Part shown: positions 8,895-17,868 of the stretch, piece after piece
Numbering within the stretch: the stretch's first letter is position 1
Layout: the number at the start of each line of letters is the position of its first letter
NCBI GenBank assembly: GCA_024655945.1
Contig: JANLFK010000009.1
Span: 62,001-126,000, forward strand
Source: a candidate division KSB1 bacterium
GTDB taxonomy: Bacteria; Zhuqueibacterota; Zhuqueibacteria; JANLFK01; Oleimicrobiaceae
Reading direction: 5' to 3'
DNA length: 64,000 nucleotides
Program-made: the position numbers and the translations under genes
The notes under the pieces: model-generated
Told to the model about the DNA's origin: nothing
Databases searched by the model: none
Seen by the model: the letters and a program-made list of their open reading frames with translations, nothing else

Positions 8895-11800
8895 ATGAAG
8901 CGTATCGTCGGATTCATCATTCTGATGGCCGTCGTGGCTCTGTATGGCCAGGAAGAGGCGCGGTTGCTTCGCTTTCCTGCCATCCATGGCGACCAGATCG
9001 TCTTCACCTACGCCGGTGACCTCTATACCGTTGCCGCTACCGGCGGCGTGGCGCGTAAGCTCACCAGCCACGAAGGGTACGAGATGTTCGCCCGCTTTTC
9101 CCCGGACGGCAAATGGCTCGCCTTCACCGGGCAGTACGACGGCAACACCGAAGTCTACCTCATGCCTGCGCAGGGAGGGGTGCCGAAGCGGCTGACCATC
9201 ACCGCCACTTTGGGACGCGACGACGTGTCGGACCGCATGGGGCCCAACAACATCGTCATGGGGTGGAAACACAATGGGCGGCACGTCGTCTTCCGCTCGC
9301 GCATGAAGTCCTTCAACTCCTTTATCGGCGAGCTCTTCATAGTGAGCGTGGACGGCACACTGCCAGAGCAGCTTCCCCTGCCGCGCGGCGGCTTCTGCTC
9401 CTTTTCGCCCGACGACCGCAAGTTGGCTTACAACCGCGTGTTCCGCGAATTCCGCACCTGGAAACGCTACCGCGGCGGCATGGCCGATGACATCTGGATC
9501 TACGACTTTGCCACCAAAAGGACCGAGAACCTCACCAACCATCCTGCCCAGGACATCATCCCCATGTGGAGCGGGGAGCGCATCTACTTTCTGTCCGACC
9601 GTGACCCGCATGAACGGATGAACCTCTACGTGGTCGACCTCAACACCCGGGAGACGCGCCAGCTGACCTTCTTCACCGATTTCGACATCAAGTTCCCCTC
9701 CTTGGGCAGTGACGCCATTGTGTTTGAGCAGGGTGGCTATATCTACCGTTTCGACCTGGCCACGGAGAAGGCCGAGAAGGTGCCCATCATCATCGCCGAT
9801 GACCTGCCCACGGGGCGGCCGGCAATTGTGGACGTCAGCAAGAATATCACCAACTATGAGATTGCGCCGGACGGCAAACGGGCACTTTTTGGCGCGCGGG
9901 GCGAAGTGTTCACCGTGCCTGCGGAACGCGGCCCCACGCGCAACCTGACCAACTCCTCGGGTGTGCAAGAACGGAGCGCCAAGTGGTCGCCCGACGGACG
10001 CTGGGTGGCCTACATCTCGGACGCCAGCGGCGAGGACGAAATTTACCTGATTGCCCAGGACGGCAGCGGCTCCCCCAAGCAGGTGACCAGCAAGGAGGGC
10101 ACGTACAAGTACGAAATCCTTTGGTCGCCCGATAGCCGCAAGATCATGTGGAGCGACCGCCTGCAAAGGCTGCGCTACGTGGACATCGACAGCAAGGTGA
10201 TCAAAGACGTCGCGCAGGCCACGGCCTTCGAAATCCGGGACTATTCCTGGTCGCCGGACAGCAGGTGGATCGCCTACGCGCGCCCGGAAGAAGAGGGAAT
10301 GCCCAGGGTCTACATCTACTCGTTGGAGAATGGGCAGACCTTCGCAGTGACCGACGGCTGGTATGCGTCGCGGGAGCCGGTGTTCAGCGAAGACGGCAAG
10401 TACCTGTTCTTCGTCTCCGACCGTGACTTTAACCCCATCTACAGCCAGACGGAGTGGAACCACGCCTATCGCGACATGGCGCGCATCTACCTGGTCACCC
10501 TGGCCAAGGACGTCAAGTCGCCCTTCGAGCCCAAGAGCGATGAGGTAGCGGTGGCCGCCGAGCAGGAAGCGCCCAAGAAGGAGGAACCGGCCAAGAAGAC
10601 AGGCAAGGAGGAAAAACTCAAGGAGGAGAAGCCCAAAGAGGAAAAGAAGGTCCTGGTGCGGGTGGACCCAGAAGGGCTGAAAGACCGTATTGTCGGGCTG
10701 CCGATTAAGGCCGCGGCCTACCGCAACCTCACCTCCGTGGGTTCCTCGCTTTATTACATCCGCCAAGGCAGCAGCGACGAAAAGCCGGTCCTCTTGTTGT
10801 TCGACTTTGACAAGCAGAAGGAGACCGAGCTGGGCCAGGTGGACGGCTATGAGATCTCTGCCGACAAGAAGAAGATGCTCATCAGGCAGCAGCAGACCTA
10901 CGCCATCATCGACCTGCCCAAGGGCAAGATTGAGGTCAAGGACAAGCTCAACCTCTCGGGCCTGCAGGTGACCCTGAATCGCAAAGAGGAGTGGGCGCAA
11001 GTTTACGACGAGTGTTGGCGGCAGATGCGGGAATTCTTCTACGTGCCGAACATGCACGGCGTGGACTGGAAGGGGGTGCAGGACAAGTACCGGCCGTTGG
11101 TGGAGCACGTCAACCATGGCGCCGACCTCGCTTACCTGGTGGGCGAGATGATCGGCGAGCTCAGCTGCGGGCACACCTACATCACCGGCGGCGACATGCC
11201 CAAGCCCAAGCGCATCCAGACAGGGCTGCTCGGGGCACAGTTGGTCAAACACCCCTCCGGCTACTTCCAGATCAAGAAGATTCTCCGCGGGCAGAACTGG
11301 GACAAGTCCCTGCGTTCGCCCCTCACCGAGATCGGCGTGGACGCCAAGGAGGGCGAATTCATCATCGCTGTGGACGGCAAGCCCACCAATCAGATGGCGA
11401 ACATCTACCAAGCCTTGATCAACAAGGTCGACACGCAGGTCAAGCTGCAGCTGAACAGCGTGCCCAGCGACAAGGGCGCGCGCGAGGTGGTTGTGGTGCC
11501 CATCGCCGATGAGGCCAACCTCTACTACTTCAACTGGGTGGAGGAGAACATCCGCAAGGTCAGCGAGGCGACTGGCGGCAAGGTTGGTTACATCCACGTG
11601 CCGGACATGGGCGTGCGCGGACTGAACGAGTTCGTGAAGTACTACTACCCGCAGCTCCGCAAGAAGGGGCTGATCATCGACGTGCGGGGCAACGGCGGGG
11701 GGAACGTCTCGCCTATGCTCATCGAGCGCCTGCGGCGGGAGATCGCCATGATTACCATCGCCCGCAACACATCGCCATCGGTGGATCCAGGCGGCATGCT

Positions 11801-12200
11801 GTGGGGGCCAAAGGTCTGTCTGTGCGACGAGTTCTCTGCATCGGACGGCGATCTCTTCTCCTTCCGCTTCAAGCAGCACAAGTTAGGCACCCTCATCGGC
11901 AAGCGCACCTGGGGCGGGGTGGTCGGCATTCGTGGCTCCCTGCCCCTCCTGGATGGCAGCACGCTAAACAAGCCCGAGTTTTCCCGCTACGACATTGAGG
12001 GAAAAGAGTGGATTATCGAAGGCGTGGGGGTGGAGCCGGACATCGTCGTGGACAACGATCCCGCGCTGGAATACGCGGGTGTTGACCAGCAACTGAACAA
12101 GGCCATCGAGGTCATTCTTAAACAGCTGGAGACCGAGGAGAAGACCATCCCGCCGCCTCCTCCCTATCCGGTCAAGGTGCCAGAGCCGGAACGGAGATAG
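8895..12200 (+). CDS. Tricorn-like protease: beta-propeller, PDZ and S41 peptidase domains, exported
   Basis: Large protein of 1101 residues with a signal peptide ('MKRIVGFIILMAVVALYGQ'). Residues from about 25 to 540 carry PD40/WD-like repeats ('ARFSPDGKWLAF', 'KWSPDGRWVAYISD', 'SWSPDSRWIAYARP') forming one or two propellers. A Lys/Glu-rich linker (about 555-590), a tricorn C1 core, a PDZ domain (about 790-880) and an S41 catalytic domain follow. Catalytic-type residues are His in 'LSCGHTYI' and Ser in 'FSASDGD', with the tricorn 'KRTWGGVVGI' strand. Tricorn proteases process oligopeptides, here probably in the periplasm. ATG 8895 has GGAGG seven bases upstream; the longer frame from 8568 overlaps the preceding gene and looks unconserved. 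Confidence 0.9.
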   Translation: MKRIVGFIILMAVVALYGQEEARLLRFPAIHGDQIVFTYAGDLYTVAATGGVARKLTSHEGYEMFARFSPDGKWLAFTGQYDGNTEVYLMPAQGGVPKRLTITATLGRDDVSDRMGPNNIVMGWKHNGRHVVFRSRMKSFNSFIGELFIVSVDGTLPEQLPLPRGGFCSFSPDDRKLAYNRVFREFRTWKRYRGGMADDIWIYDFATKRTENLTNHPAQDIIPMWSGERIYFLSDRDPHERMNLYVVDLNTRETRQLTFFTDFDIKFPSLGSDAIVFEQGGYIYRFDLATEKAEKVPIIIADDLPTGRPAIVDVSKNITNYEIAPDGKRALFGARGEVFTVPAERGPTRNLTNSSGVQERSAKWSPDGRWVAYISDASGEDEIYLIAQDGSGSPKQVTSKEGTYKYEILWSPDSRKIMWSDRLQRLRYVDIDSKVIKDVAQATAFEIRDYSWSPDSRWIAYARPEEEGMPRVYIYSLENGQTFAVTDGWYASREPVFSEDGKYLFFVSDRDFNPIYSQTEWNHAYRDMARIYLVTLAKDVKSPFEPKSDEVAVAAEQEAPKKEEPAKKTGKEEKLKEEKPKEEKKVLVRVDPEGLKDRIVGLPIKAAAYRNLTSVGSSLYYIRQGSSDEKPVLLLFDFDKQKETELGQVDGYEISADKKKMLIRQQQTYAIIDLPKGKIEVKDKLNLSGLQVTLNRKEEWAQVYDECWRQMREFFYVPNMHGVDWKGVQDKYRPLVEHVNHGADLAYLVGEMIGELSCGHTYITGGDMPKPKRIQTGLLGAQLVKHPSGYFQIKKILRGQNWDKSLRSPLTEIGVDAKEGEFIIAVDGKPTNQMANIYQALINKVDTQVKLQLNSVPSDKGAREVVVVPIADEANLYYFNWVEENIRKVSEATGGKVGYIHVPDMGVRGLNEFVKYYYPQLRKKGLIIDVRGNGGGNVSPMLIERLRREIAMITIARNTSPSVDPGGMLWGPKVCLCDEFSASDGDLFSFRFKQHKLGTLIGKRTWGGVVGIRGSLPLLDGSTLNKPEFSRYDIEGKEWIIEGVGVEPDIVVDNDPALEYAGVDQQLNKAIEVILKQLETEEKTIPPPPPYPVKVPEPERR

Positions 12201-12225
12201 AGCCGAGCGGCACGGATGACAGGCA

Positions 12226-12256
12226 AGCGCCAGGCCGCGCCTCAGGACCTGGCGCT
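12226..12256. repeat. GC-rich inverted repeat between two peptidase genes
   Basis: A perfect 9-base-pair stem (AGCGCCAGG / CCTGGCGCT) with a 13-base loop, lying 26 bases after the tricorn gene and before the S9 peptidase. There is no T-tract, so it is not a classical terminator; it may stabilise the upstream mRNA end. Confidence 0.45.
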
Positions 12257-12312
12257 CGCCTCGGTGCGATGTCCTTGAGCAAACTCTCCGCCATAAAGCC
12301 AGGAGGAAGAAC

Positions 12313-14934
12313 ATGCCCATGCGCAGTGGACGCCGTCAAGCCTGCTTGGCAGCCGTGCTTTTGTTTGCTCTGCGCAGCCTGCCAACCGCCCATGGAAGCG
12401 AGGCTATGCCCCAGGTTCGTTGCGGTCAGTGGCTGTTATTCGGCCCGGTTCCTGCGCCCCTGCCCCTGTACCACAATGCCAAGAATCCCAAGGGCGAGAA
12501 GTTCACCCTTGGCCACCTGCTGGAGTTTCCCCAGGTGGATGTCTCCGAGTGGTGGCCCTATGCGGGTCAGGTGGTTGACTGGGATGCCGGAAGGCACTTG
12601 ACCTGGCGGCTGGTACAGGCGGAGACGAGCGGTGTGGCCCTGCCTTCCGCTGGGGGTGTGCCGGAGGTCTGCTACCTGGCGACCTTCATCGATGCCGTTC
12701 GTTTCACCGAGGCGAAATTCCTCATCCGGAGCCCACACCTCTTCCAGGCCATGCTGGACGGCGAAGTGCTCGTCACGCAGAAGAACTCCGGGGCAAAGGC
12801 AGATAGCTCTGGGCAGGCAAAGAGCATCGGCGTTGAGACAGGCGTGCATCTCTTGCTTGTCAAGGCCCTCAGAGACCCAGAGTGCACCGCGCCGTGGCGG
12901 TTGGACGCCACCCTGGAACTGCCAGAAGGGTGGAGCGCTGCTGAACTGCGCCTGACCACCGCGCCGACGCAAAGGATGTCCATACGCCACCTCATGGACG
13001 CGCCGCGGGCTGAGAGCATCGCGCTTTCCCCCGAGGGGGAACTTGCTGCGGTGAGCATCCGCCAGACTCGCCCACCCGGCGAGACAAGCGAGGAGTGGAT
13101 CGAGCTGCGTCGCCTGCGCGACAGCAGCCTGCTGGCCACCTACCGAGGCGGCGTAAAGCTTGCGCGGCTGGCCTGGGCACCGGTCGGAAGGCGCATCTCC
13201 TACACCACCTCGGAGAAGGAGCTCACCACCCTGTGGATTGTTGACCTCGACCAGGGGAGCACCACGCCGCTTCTTCGTGACGTGCAGAACTTTTCCGGAT
13301 ATACGTGGGCTCCTGATGGCACCTTCATCATCCACTCGGTGACTGAGAAACCTGAGCCAGACAAGAGTGGACTGAAGCGGCTGCAAGGCATGCCAGACCG
13401 TTGGCCAACCTGGCGGGAGAGAAGCTTTCTTTATCGTGTCAGTGTGCCGCAAGGTGTGCGGAGCAGAGTCACCGCCGGCTCTTTGACCACGGCGCTCAAC
13501 AGCATCAGCCCCGATGGCCGCAAGCTGCTCTTCAGCCGTTCGTGGGAAGACTTTTCCGAGCGCCCGTACGCCAAGACGGCCTACTACGCCCTCGACTTGG
13601 GCAGCATGGCGGTGGACTCCCTGTGGACGAGCGGTTGGACCAGCAGTGCGCAGTGGTCGCCCGATGGGCAGCAGCTCCTGGTGTTGGGCGGTCCCTCGGC
13701 CTTCCAAGGAGTGGGCATGAAGGTGCCAGAAGGGGTCACCCCCAACGAGTACGACACGCAGGCCTTCCTCTACGACTTGCGCACCGGGCAGGTTGACCCG
13801 ATCACCAAGGATTTCGACCCGGCCATCAACCAGGCAGTGTGGAGCCATGTAGAGCCGTGCATCTACTTCGTGGCTACCGACCGTGCCTTTGTGCACCTGT
13901 TTCGTTACGATCTGCGGACAAGGAAGTTTGACCAGCTTGACACAGGCGCCGAGGTCATCGGCGGCTTGGACATAGCCTTGCGGGTGCCGGTAGCTGCTTA
14001 CCTCGGCTCTTCGGCCTGCGTGCCACCCAAAGCTTTTGTGCTGGACTTACGGAAGAGGCGTGCGCGGACATTCGTCGACCCGGCAGAGGCAGCCTACCAG
14101 CACGTCCGCTTTGGCCGCTGCATGCCTTGGGACTTTGTCACCTCGCAGGGCAGGCGAATCGCGGGGCGTGTCTACCTGCCCCCCGGTTTTGACCAGGCAA
14201 ACAAGTACCCCTGTATCGTCTACTACTACGGCGGCACGAGTCCGGTCACCCGGGATTTTGGGGGCCGCTACCCAAAGGAGTTGTGGGCAGCCAACGGCTA
14301 TGTGGTCTATGTGCTGGAGCCCAGCGGTGCCACAGGCTTTGGCCAGGCATTCTCCGCCCTCCACGTCAACGACTGGGGAAAGACCGTTTCTGAGGAGATC
14401 ATCGAGGGCGTGAAGCAGTTCCTGCGCAGCCACCCCTTTGTGGATAGCACGCGCGTCGGCTGCATCGGCGCCTCCTACGGCGGCTTTATGACGATGCTGC
14501 TCACCACCAAAACCGATATGTTCGCTGCCGCAGTGGCTCATGCGGGCATCAGCTCCATCGCCTCCTACTGGGGCGAAGGCTTTTGGGGCTACCTGTACAG
14601 CTCTACGGCCACGGCCAACAGCTTCCCATGGAATCGCCGCGATATCTACGTCGACCAGAGCCCTCTGTTCATGGCGGATAGGGTGAAAACCCCTCTGCTG
14701 TTGCTGCATGGGACGTCCGATACCAATGTGCCACCGGGAGAGAGCATTCAATTCTACACTGCCCTCAAGCTCCTGGGCAGGCCGGTTGAACTGGTGCAAG
14801 TCGAGGGGCAAGACCACACCATCATGGAAGACGGAAAACGCATCCGCTGGACGAAGACGATCCTCGCCTGGTTCGACCGCTGGTTGAAGGGTCAGCCCGA
14901 GTCGTGGGATAGCCTTTACGGCGAAAAGAAGTAG
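12313..14934 (+). CDS. Secreted S9 family prolyl oligopeptidase / dipeptidyl peptidase-like
   Basis: Serine peptidase of 873 residues with a signal peptide and propeller-type repeats ('SPDGRKLLFSRS', 'QWSPDGQQLLVLGG'). The C-terminal alpha/beta-hydrolase domain holds the S9 triad: Ser in 'GASYGGFMT' near residue 720, Asp in 'HGTSDTNVPPGES' and His in 'EGQDHTIME'. This family removes dipeptides or cleaves short peptides in the periplasm. AGGAGGAAG is placed correctly before the ATG. Together with the tricorn-like and M14 genes it makes a five-gene block on one strand devoted to peptidoglycan and peptide breakdown. Confidence 0.9.
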   Translation: MPMRSGRRQACLAAVLLFALRSLPTAHGSEAMPQVRCGQWLLFGPVPAPLPLYHNAKNPKGEKFTLGHLLEFPQVDVSEWWPYAGQVVDWDAGRHLTWRLVQAETSGVALPSAGGVPEVCYLATFIDAVRFTEAKFLIRSPHLFQAMLDGEVLVTQKNSGAKADSSGQAKSIGVETGVHLLLVKALRDPECTAPWRLDATLELPEGWSAAELRLTTAPTQRMSIRHLMDAPRAESIALSPEGELAAVSIRQTRPPGETSEEWIELRRLRDSSLLATYRGGVKLARLAWAPVGRRISYTTSEKELTTLWIVDLDQGSTTPLLRDVQNFSGYTWAPDGTFIIHSVTEKPEPDKSGLKRLQGMPDRWPTWRERSFLYRVSVPQGVRSRVTAGSLTTALNSISPDGRKLLFSRSWEDFSERPYAKTAYYALDLGSMAVDSLWTSGWTSSAQWSPDGQQLLVLGGPSAFQGVGMKVPEGVTPNEYDTQAFLYDLRTGQVDPITKDFDPAINQAVWSHVEPCIYFVATDRAFVHLFRYDLRTRKFDQLDTGAEVIGGLDIALRVPVAAYLGSSACVPPKAFVLDLRKRRARTFVDPAEAAYQHVRFGRCMPWDFVTSQGRRIAGRVYLPPGFDQANKYPCIVYYYGGTSPVTRDFGGRYPKELWAANGYVVYVLEPSGATGFGQAFSALHVNDWGKTVSEEIIEGVKQFLRSHPFVDSTRVGCIGASYGGFMTMLLTTKTDMFAAAVAHAGISSIASYWGEGFWGYLYSSTATANSFPWNRRDIYVDQSPLFMADRVKTPLLLLHGTSDTNVPPGESIQFYTALKLLGRPVELVQVEGQDHTIMEDGKRIRWTKTILAWFDRWLKGQPESWDSLYGEKK

Positions 14935-15014
14935 CGGGTAGACCACAGGCGGTGAGGGTGGCTGAGGCCGTCCTTGGACAAGCGGGATAGGGCGGCAGAG
15001 GGAAGCGGCTTTAG

Positions 15015-15860
15015 TTACGGGACGACGTGGCGCAGGAGCGGCCGCACCACCAGCAAGCGCAACTTGGTGGTCACGTATTTGCGGGGGTGCAGCGCGCGGA
15101 GCACCATAAGGTAGCTGGCGATGGCCGGCTCCAAGTCGTCTATGGAGCGGGGAAGGATCTCCAAGTTGATAATGCCCCGGTAGCGCAAGCGGCGCAAGGT
15201 GGCCAGGATGGCCTCGATGGGCAGGACCCCGCCTAAACCGAAGGCCATGTGCTCGTCGCTCCCCGGCCGGCAGTCCGAAAGATGCACGCAGCCGATGTGC
15301 CCGTTGAGAGCATGCAACTGCGCCACCGGGTCCATGCCCCGCAGGTAGCAGTGCGGGGCATCGAAGCACATGCCCAAAAGTTTCGGCCCCAGCGCCTCCT
15401 TTGCGTGCGTGTAGAGGGCAAGAAACTCCTCCATGGACTGGCCAGGTATGTTCTCGAGGAAAAGCGGCGGGTCGAGGCGCGCCAAATTGCGCAACAGAGT
15501 TTCCACTGAGCTCTCCACCTGCCCGGCAGCCAGCTCGGGCTCGGGTGGGTGGGCAATGCAGTGGGTTATGCGCAGAGCCTGGCGGTGTGTATTGATCAAC
15601 TCGATGACTTCGTCGATTTCCGCCTGGTGATCCGCGCAGGAAAAGTCCCAACCGTCGTCGTGCACCAAAGGCAGGTGGAACCCGGTCTGCATGTGGCGCA
15701 CACACGGCACCACCCGATCCAGCTCCGCAAAGACCGTCCGGGTGATCTCGGCGAACTCCAAGCCCAACAGGCGCGTCAGCCCTAATAGCACCGAGGGCTC
15801 GATGCCGCGGAACCGCTCGATTGTGAAGCCGACCTGCACAGTCGGCAGCACTGCCTTCAT
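15015..15860 (-). CDS. Sugar phosphate isomerase/epimerase-like TIM-barrel protein (AP endonuclease 2 family)
   Basis: Xylose-isomerase-like TIM barrel of 281 residues. Metal-site positions typical of the family can be seen: 'HCIAHPP', 'LFLENIPG' (Glu), 'GMCFDAPHCYL' (Asp and His), 'VHLSDCRPG' (His) and 'INLEILP' (Glu). Such proteins isomerise or epimerise sugars or act on inositols; the substrate is unknown. The frame is open upstream, but the promoter at 15903-15931 would start transcription near 15896, so the start is taken as ATG 15860; an ATG at 15890 is possible but would leave almost no leader. It converges with the S9 peptidase. Confidence 0.75.
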   Translation of the reverse strand: MKAVLPTVQVGFTIERFRGIEPSVLLGLTRLLGLEFAEITRTVFAELDRVVPCVRHMQTGFHLPLVHDDGWDFSCADHQAEIDEVIELINTHRQALRITHCIAHPPEPELAAGQVESSVETLLRNLARLDPPLFLENIPGQSMEEFLALYTHAKEALGPKLLGMCFDAPHCYLRGMDPVAQLHALNGHIGCVHLSDCRPGSDEHMAFGLGGVLPIEAILATLRRLRYRGIINLEILPRSIDDLEPAIASYLMVLRALHPRKYVTTKLRLLVVRPLLRHVVP

Positions 15861-15902
15861 TCTCCTTCGCGCCCTTGTCCGTGAGTCCATGCTGCCAAGT
15901 GC

Positions 15903-15931
15903 AATATACGACATCGCCGTTGGAAAATCAA
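15903..15931 (-). promoter_or_regulatory. Promoter for the sugar isomerase-like gene
   Basis: On the minus strand: TTGATT (15926-15931), a 17-base spacer, TATATT (15903-15908). A strong sigma-70-type match in an AT-rich patch just upstream of the gene. Confidence 0.65.
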
Positions 15932-16205
15932 GCTCTTTGCAGGGGACGCGCGGCACAACAGCGCCGCACTTGCCGCTTTGGAGGCCCGCCAGGACAAGAT
16001 AGCCGCACAGCTTGGCCATCCTCATGTGCCGCGGGATCAGGGCGGAGGCAAGAAGGGAATGGGTCCCGTCGCCGGTCAGGCTGCGTGGTCAGCGAGGGAA
16101 GCGGCAGGGCGATCCCTGCACACTGTAGCCACGCCGACGCAAGGAGCCGTGCCAAGGCATGGCCACTACGCACAGAGACGAGCTTACGCCGGGGCTCGGC
16201 GCGCG

Positions 16206-17000
16206 CTATCGGAAAAGGTTCGGCACAAAGGTAGAAAAGGCGCCGATTCCCAAGGTAAGAAGGAGGCTCACCACGCACCCGCAGCACAGCAGCAGGGGCA
16301 GAAGCATCGCGCCCACCGCCTTGCCCGAGGAGATTTGGTGCGCTTGCTTAAGGCCGATGATTTCCACCACGATCATCCAGGGGAGAGCCACGATGCTGCC
16401 ACAGAAAGGCAAGATGCGGAAGAGCGAGGCCGCCTCGCTGTAGGCCACCACGCGAAAAGTCGCCTCAAACCCCCTTTGTGCACCACCGACCAGCATCAGG
16501 CACAGGTGCAAGACTCCTGCCCAGAGAAAAATGCCCACCAGCACCATCATCGGCGCGGTCAAAGTGACCAGCGGCAGGAGCGCGGTGCGGGACATCCACA
16601 GGGGAAAGATGTCGGGGAACTCCGCCATGCCGGGGTAGTGGCGCAGGCCCAACGGCCACCACCAGCCGGAGAGGCTGATGATGGTGTCGACGATGCTGCT
16701 CACGCTCCCCACCAACAGCCCGAAGAGGAGAGGTTTGCCGATGCCACCGGTGACCGGCATCCGCGCGAAGAAGGCGTTAGGGCTGAACAGAACGCCACTG
16801 ATCGTGTCCCAGAGGGACTTCCAGAAGCCGATGTGCTCCATCTCTTCCCAGGGACAGCCACTGCCTGAGGAGGCACTGGCAGCTGGTGCCGAGCTCACAG
16901 GAACCTGGCGAGGCGGGATGTACGTGCCACAGTGGGTGCAGTAGCCCCCTGCTTCCGGGATCTCGGGCATCTTGCCGCAATTGGGACACTTGCGCCGCAT
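16206..17000 (-). CDS. Zinc-ribbon Yip1-type membrane protein
   Basis: A protein of 264 residues. It opens with a zinc ribbon ('CPNCGK...CTHCG', residues 5-24), followed by a low-complexity Ser/Ala linker and a Yip1-like membrane domain with about five hydrophobic segments, beginning 'FWKSLWDTISGVLFSPNAFF', a typical entry to bacterial Yip1 domains. Function in bacteria is unknown. GGAGG lies close before the ATG. A TAnnTTTG element and a 17-base palindrome lie in its leader (see separate entries), suggesting its own regulated promoter rather than read-through from the DUF2752 gene upstream. Confidence 0.8.
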   Translation of the reverse strand: MRRKCPNCGKMPEIPEAGGYCTHCGTYIPPRQVPVSSAPAASASSGSGCPWEEMEHIGFWKSLWDTISGVLFSPNAFFARMPVTGGIGKPLLFGLLVGSVSSIVDTIISLSGWWWPLGLRHYPGMAEFPDIFPLWMSRTALLPLVTLTAPMMVLVGIFLWAGVLHLCLMLVGGAQRGFEATFRVVAYSEAASLFRILPFCGSIVALPWMIVVEIIGLKQAHQISSGKAVGAMLLPLLLCCGCVVSLLLTLGIGAFSTFVPNLFR

Positions 17001-17059
17001 GGTTTCCTCCGCTGGTCTCTGTGGGAGAATTCCTCAAAGTTGGCCTGTCTGCTCCTGCT

Positions 17060-17076
17060 GTTCCGTATTACGGAAC
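17060..17076. promoter_or_regulatory. Perfect 17-base palindrome, possible operator
   Basis: GTTCCGTATTACGGAAC: two 8-base arms around one central base. It lies 60 bases before the Yip1-type gene and 8 bases downstream (minus-strand sense) of a TAnnTTTG element, a usual position for a repressor site. No regulator gene is adjacent. It could also be a short hairpin in the mRNA leader. Confidence 0.5.
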
Positions 17077-17084
17077 GACCGCCG

Positions 17085-17092
17085 CAAAGTTA
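17085..17092 (-). promoter_or_regulatory. Possible FCB-type -7 element (TAACTTTG) for the Yip1-type gene
   Basis: The minus strand reads TAACTTTG, matching the Bacteroidota -7 consensus TAnnTTTG. No convincing TTG box is seen 19-20 bases upstream, so this is weaker than the other promoters in the window. Confidence 0.35.
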
Positions 17093-17105
17093 CGCGTGCG
17101 AGCAC

Positions 17106-17534
17106 CTACATCGAAAAATGCTCCGTCGCATGGCTAAGGATGAGGTAGAGCCAGTTGGCGATGATGCCGCAGACCAGGCCGATGCGCAGCAGCCTCTTTT
17201 CCCATTTGCTCAGCGTGACCGTGATGCTCCGTCTGCTGAGCATCAGCCCCATCGCGCCGAGCCCCCAGAAGATGAGGGCGACATAGAGAACGAAGAACAG
17301 CGGATTCACCCGGAGGGAGTCCGCTATGCGGCCGTTGGCCAGGAAGACGGCACCACGCGTGGCGCCGCAGCTCGGGCAAGGCACGCCGGTGAGCGAGTGA
17401 AAGGCGCACGGAGACGCAAGCTGAAGAAGGGGCCGCAGCAGGCGAAGCGCCATCAGACCCGCGATGACGAGGCCTCCATATATCAAACCCAGGTAGGGCT
17501 GCCTTGGCCGTCTTTCCTCGATGTGCACCCGCAT
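17106..17534 (-). CDS. DUF2752 domain small membrane protein
   Basis: A 142-residue protein with the DUF2752 signature: 'CAFHSLTGVPCPSCGATRG' followed by 'NPLFFVLY', flanked by about three transmembrane helices. The family's function is unknown; the conserved Cys residues suggest metal or redox chemistry at the membrane. The long frame upstream (to 17960) is non-conserved; ATG 17534 lies about 40 bases downstream of the promoter at 17579-17609 with AAGGA before it. It is followed on the same strand by the Yip1-type gene. Confidence 0.8.
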   Translation of the reverse strand: MRVHIEERRPRQPYLGLIYGGLVIAGLMALRLLRPLLQLASPCAFHSLTGVPCPSCGATRGAVFLANGRIADSLRVNPLFFVLYVALIFWGLGAMGLMLSRRSITVTLSKWEKRLLRIGLVCGIIANWLYLILSHATEHFSM

Positions 17535-17868
17535 ATCTCTCGTTCCTTGGCTGGCAAAGGGGCTCACGACACCCTGCGCAAAGATACGCCAAAGGCCCGT
17601 AAAAGTCAAGCCATTTTCGCGTTTTTGGCTCTGGCGGCTCTGCGGGGAGGTTGCCGTACACGAGGTAGGGGTTCTGACGCGGTGCGGTTGCCGGTAGGCA
17701 GGGGCGCGCGTCCTACCCAGCGCGGTCACCTCCGGCGTGGAAACTTTTTCTGCCATGTGCCAGTCAAAGAGGTGGTTGCGCGCACCAGAGGGGCTGAAGA
17801 CCGCCCCCACAGCACCTTGCCAGACTTTTAGCAAGGGAGTGAACGATGGCAACAAGGAGGGCATTACC
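17535..17868. other. Divergent intergenic region
   Basis: About 330 bases between the divergent DUF2752 and PDZ genes. It contains the promoter at 17579-17609 for the leftward gene and the GTG-proximal ribosome-binding site of the rightward one. I see no convincing rightward promoter and no gene. Confidence 0.5.
17579..17609 (-). promoter_or_regulatory. Strong promoter for the DUF2752 gene
   Basis: Minus strand: TTGACT (17604-17609), 17 bases, then TATCTTTG (17579-17586). It fits both the sigma-70 consensus spacing and the Bacteroidota TTG / TAnnTTTG pattern exactly. Confidence 0.7.

Noticed and set aside
8844-11879. Very long antisense open frame of 1011 codons
   Set aside because: It lies exactly opposite the tricorn-like gene, is low in motif content and rich in His/Val/Leu runs; it is the usual antisense shadow of a GC-rich gene. 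The same applies to long minus frames at 14047-15705, 25511-27208, 5142-6371 and 61383-62972.
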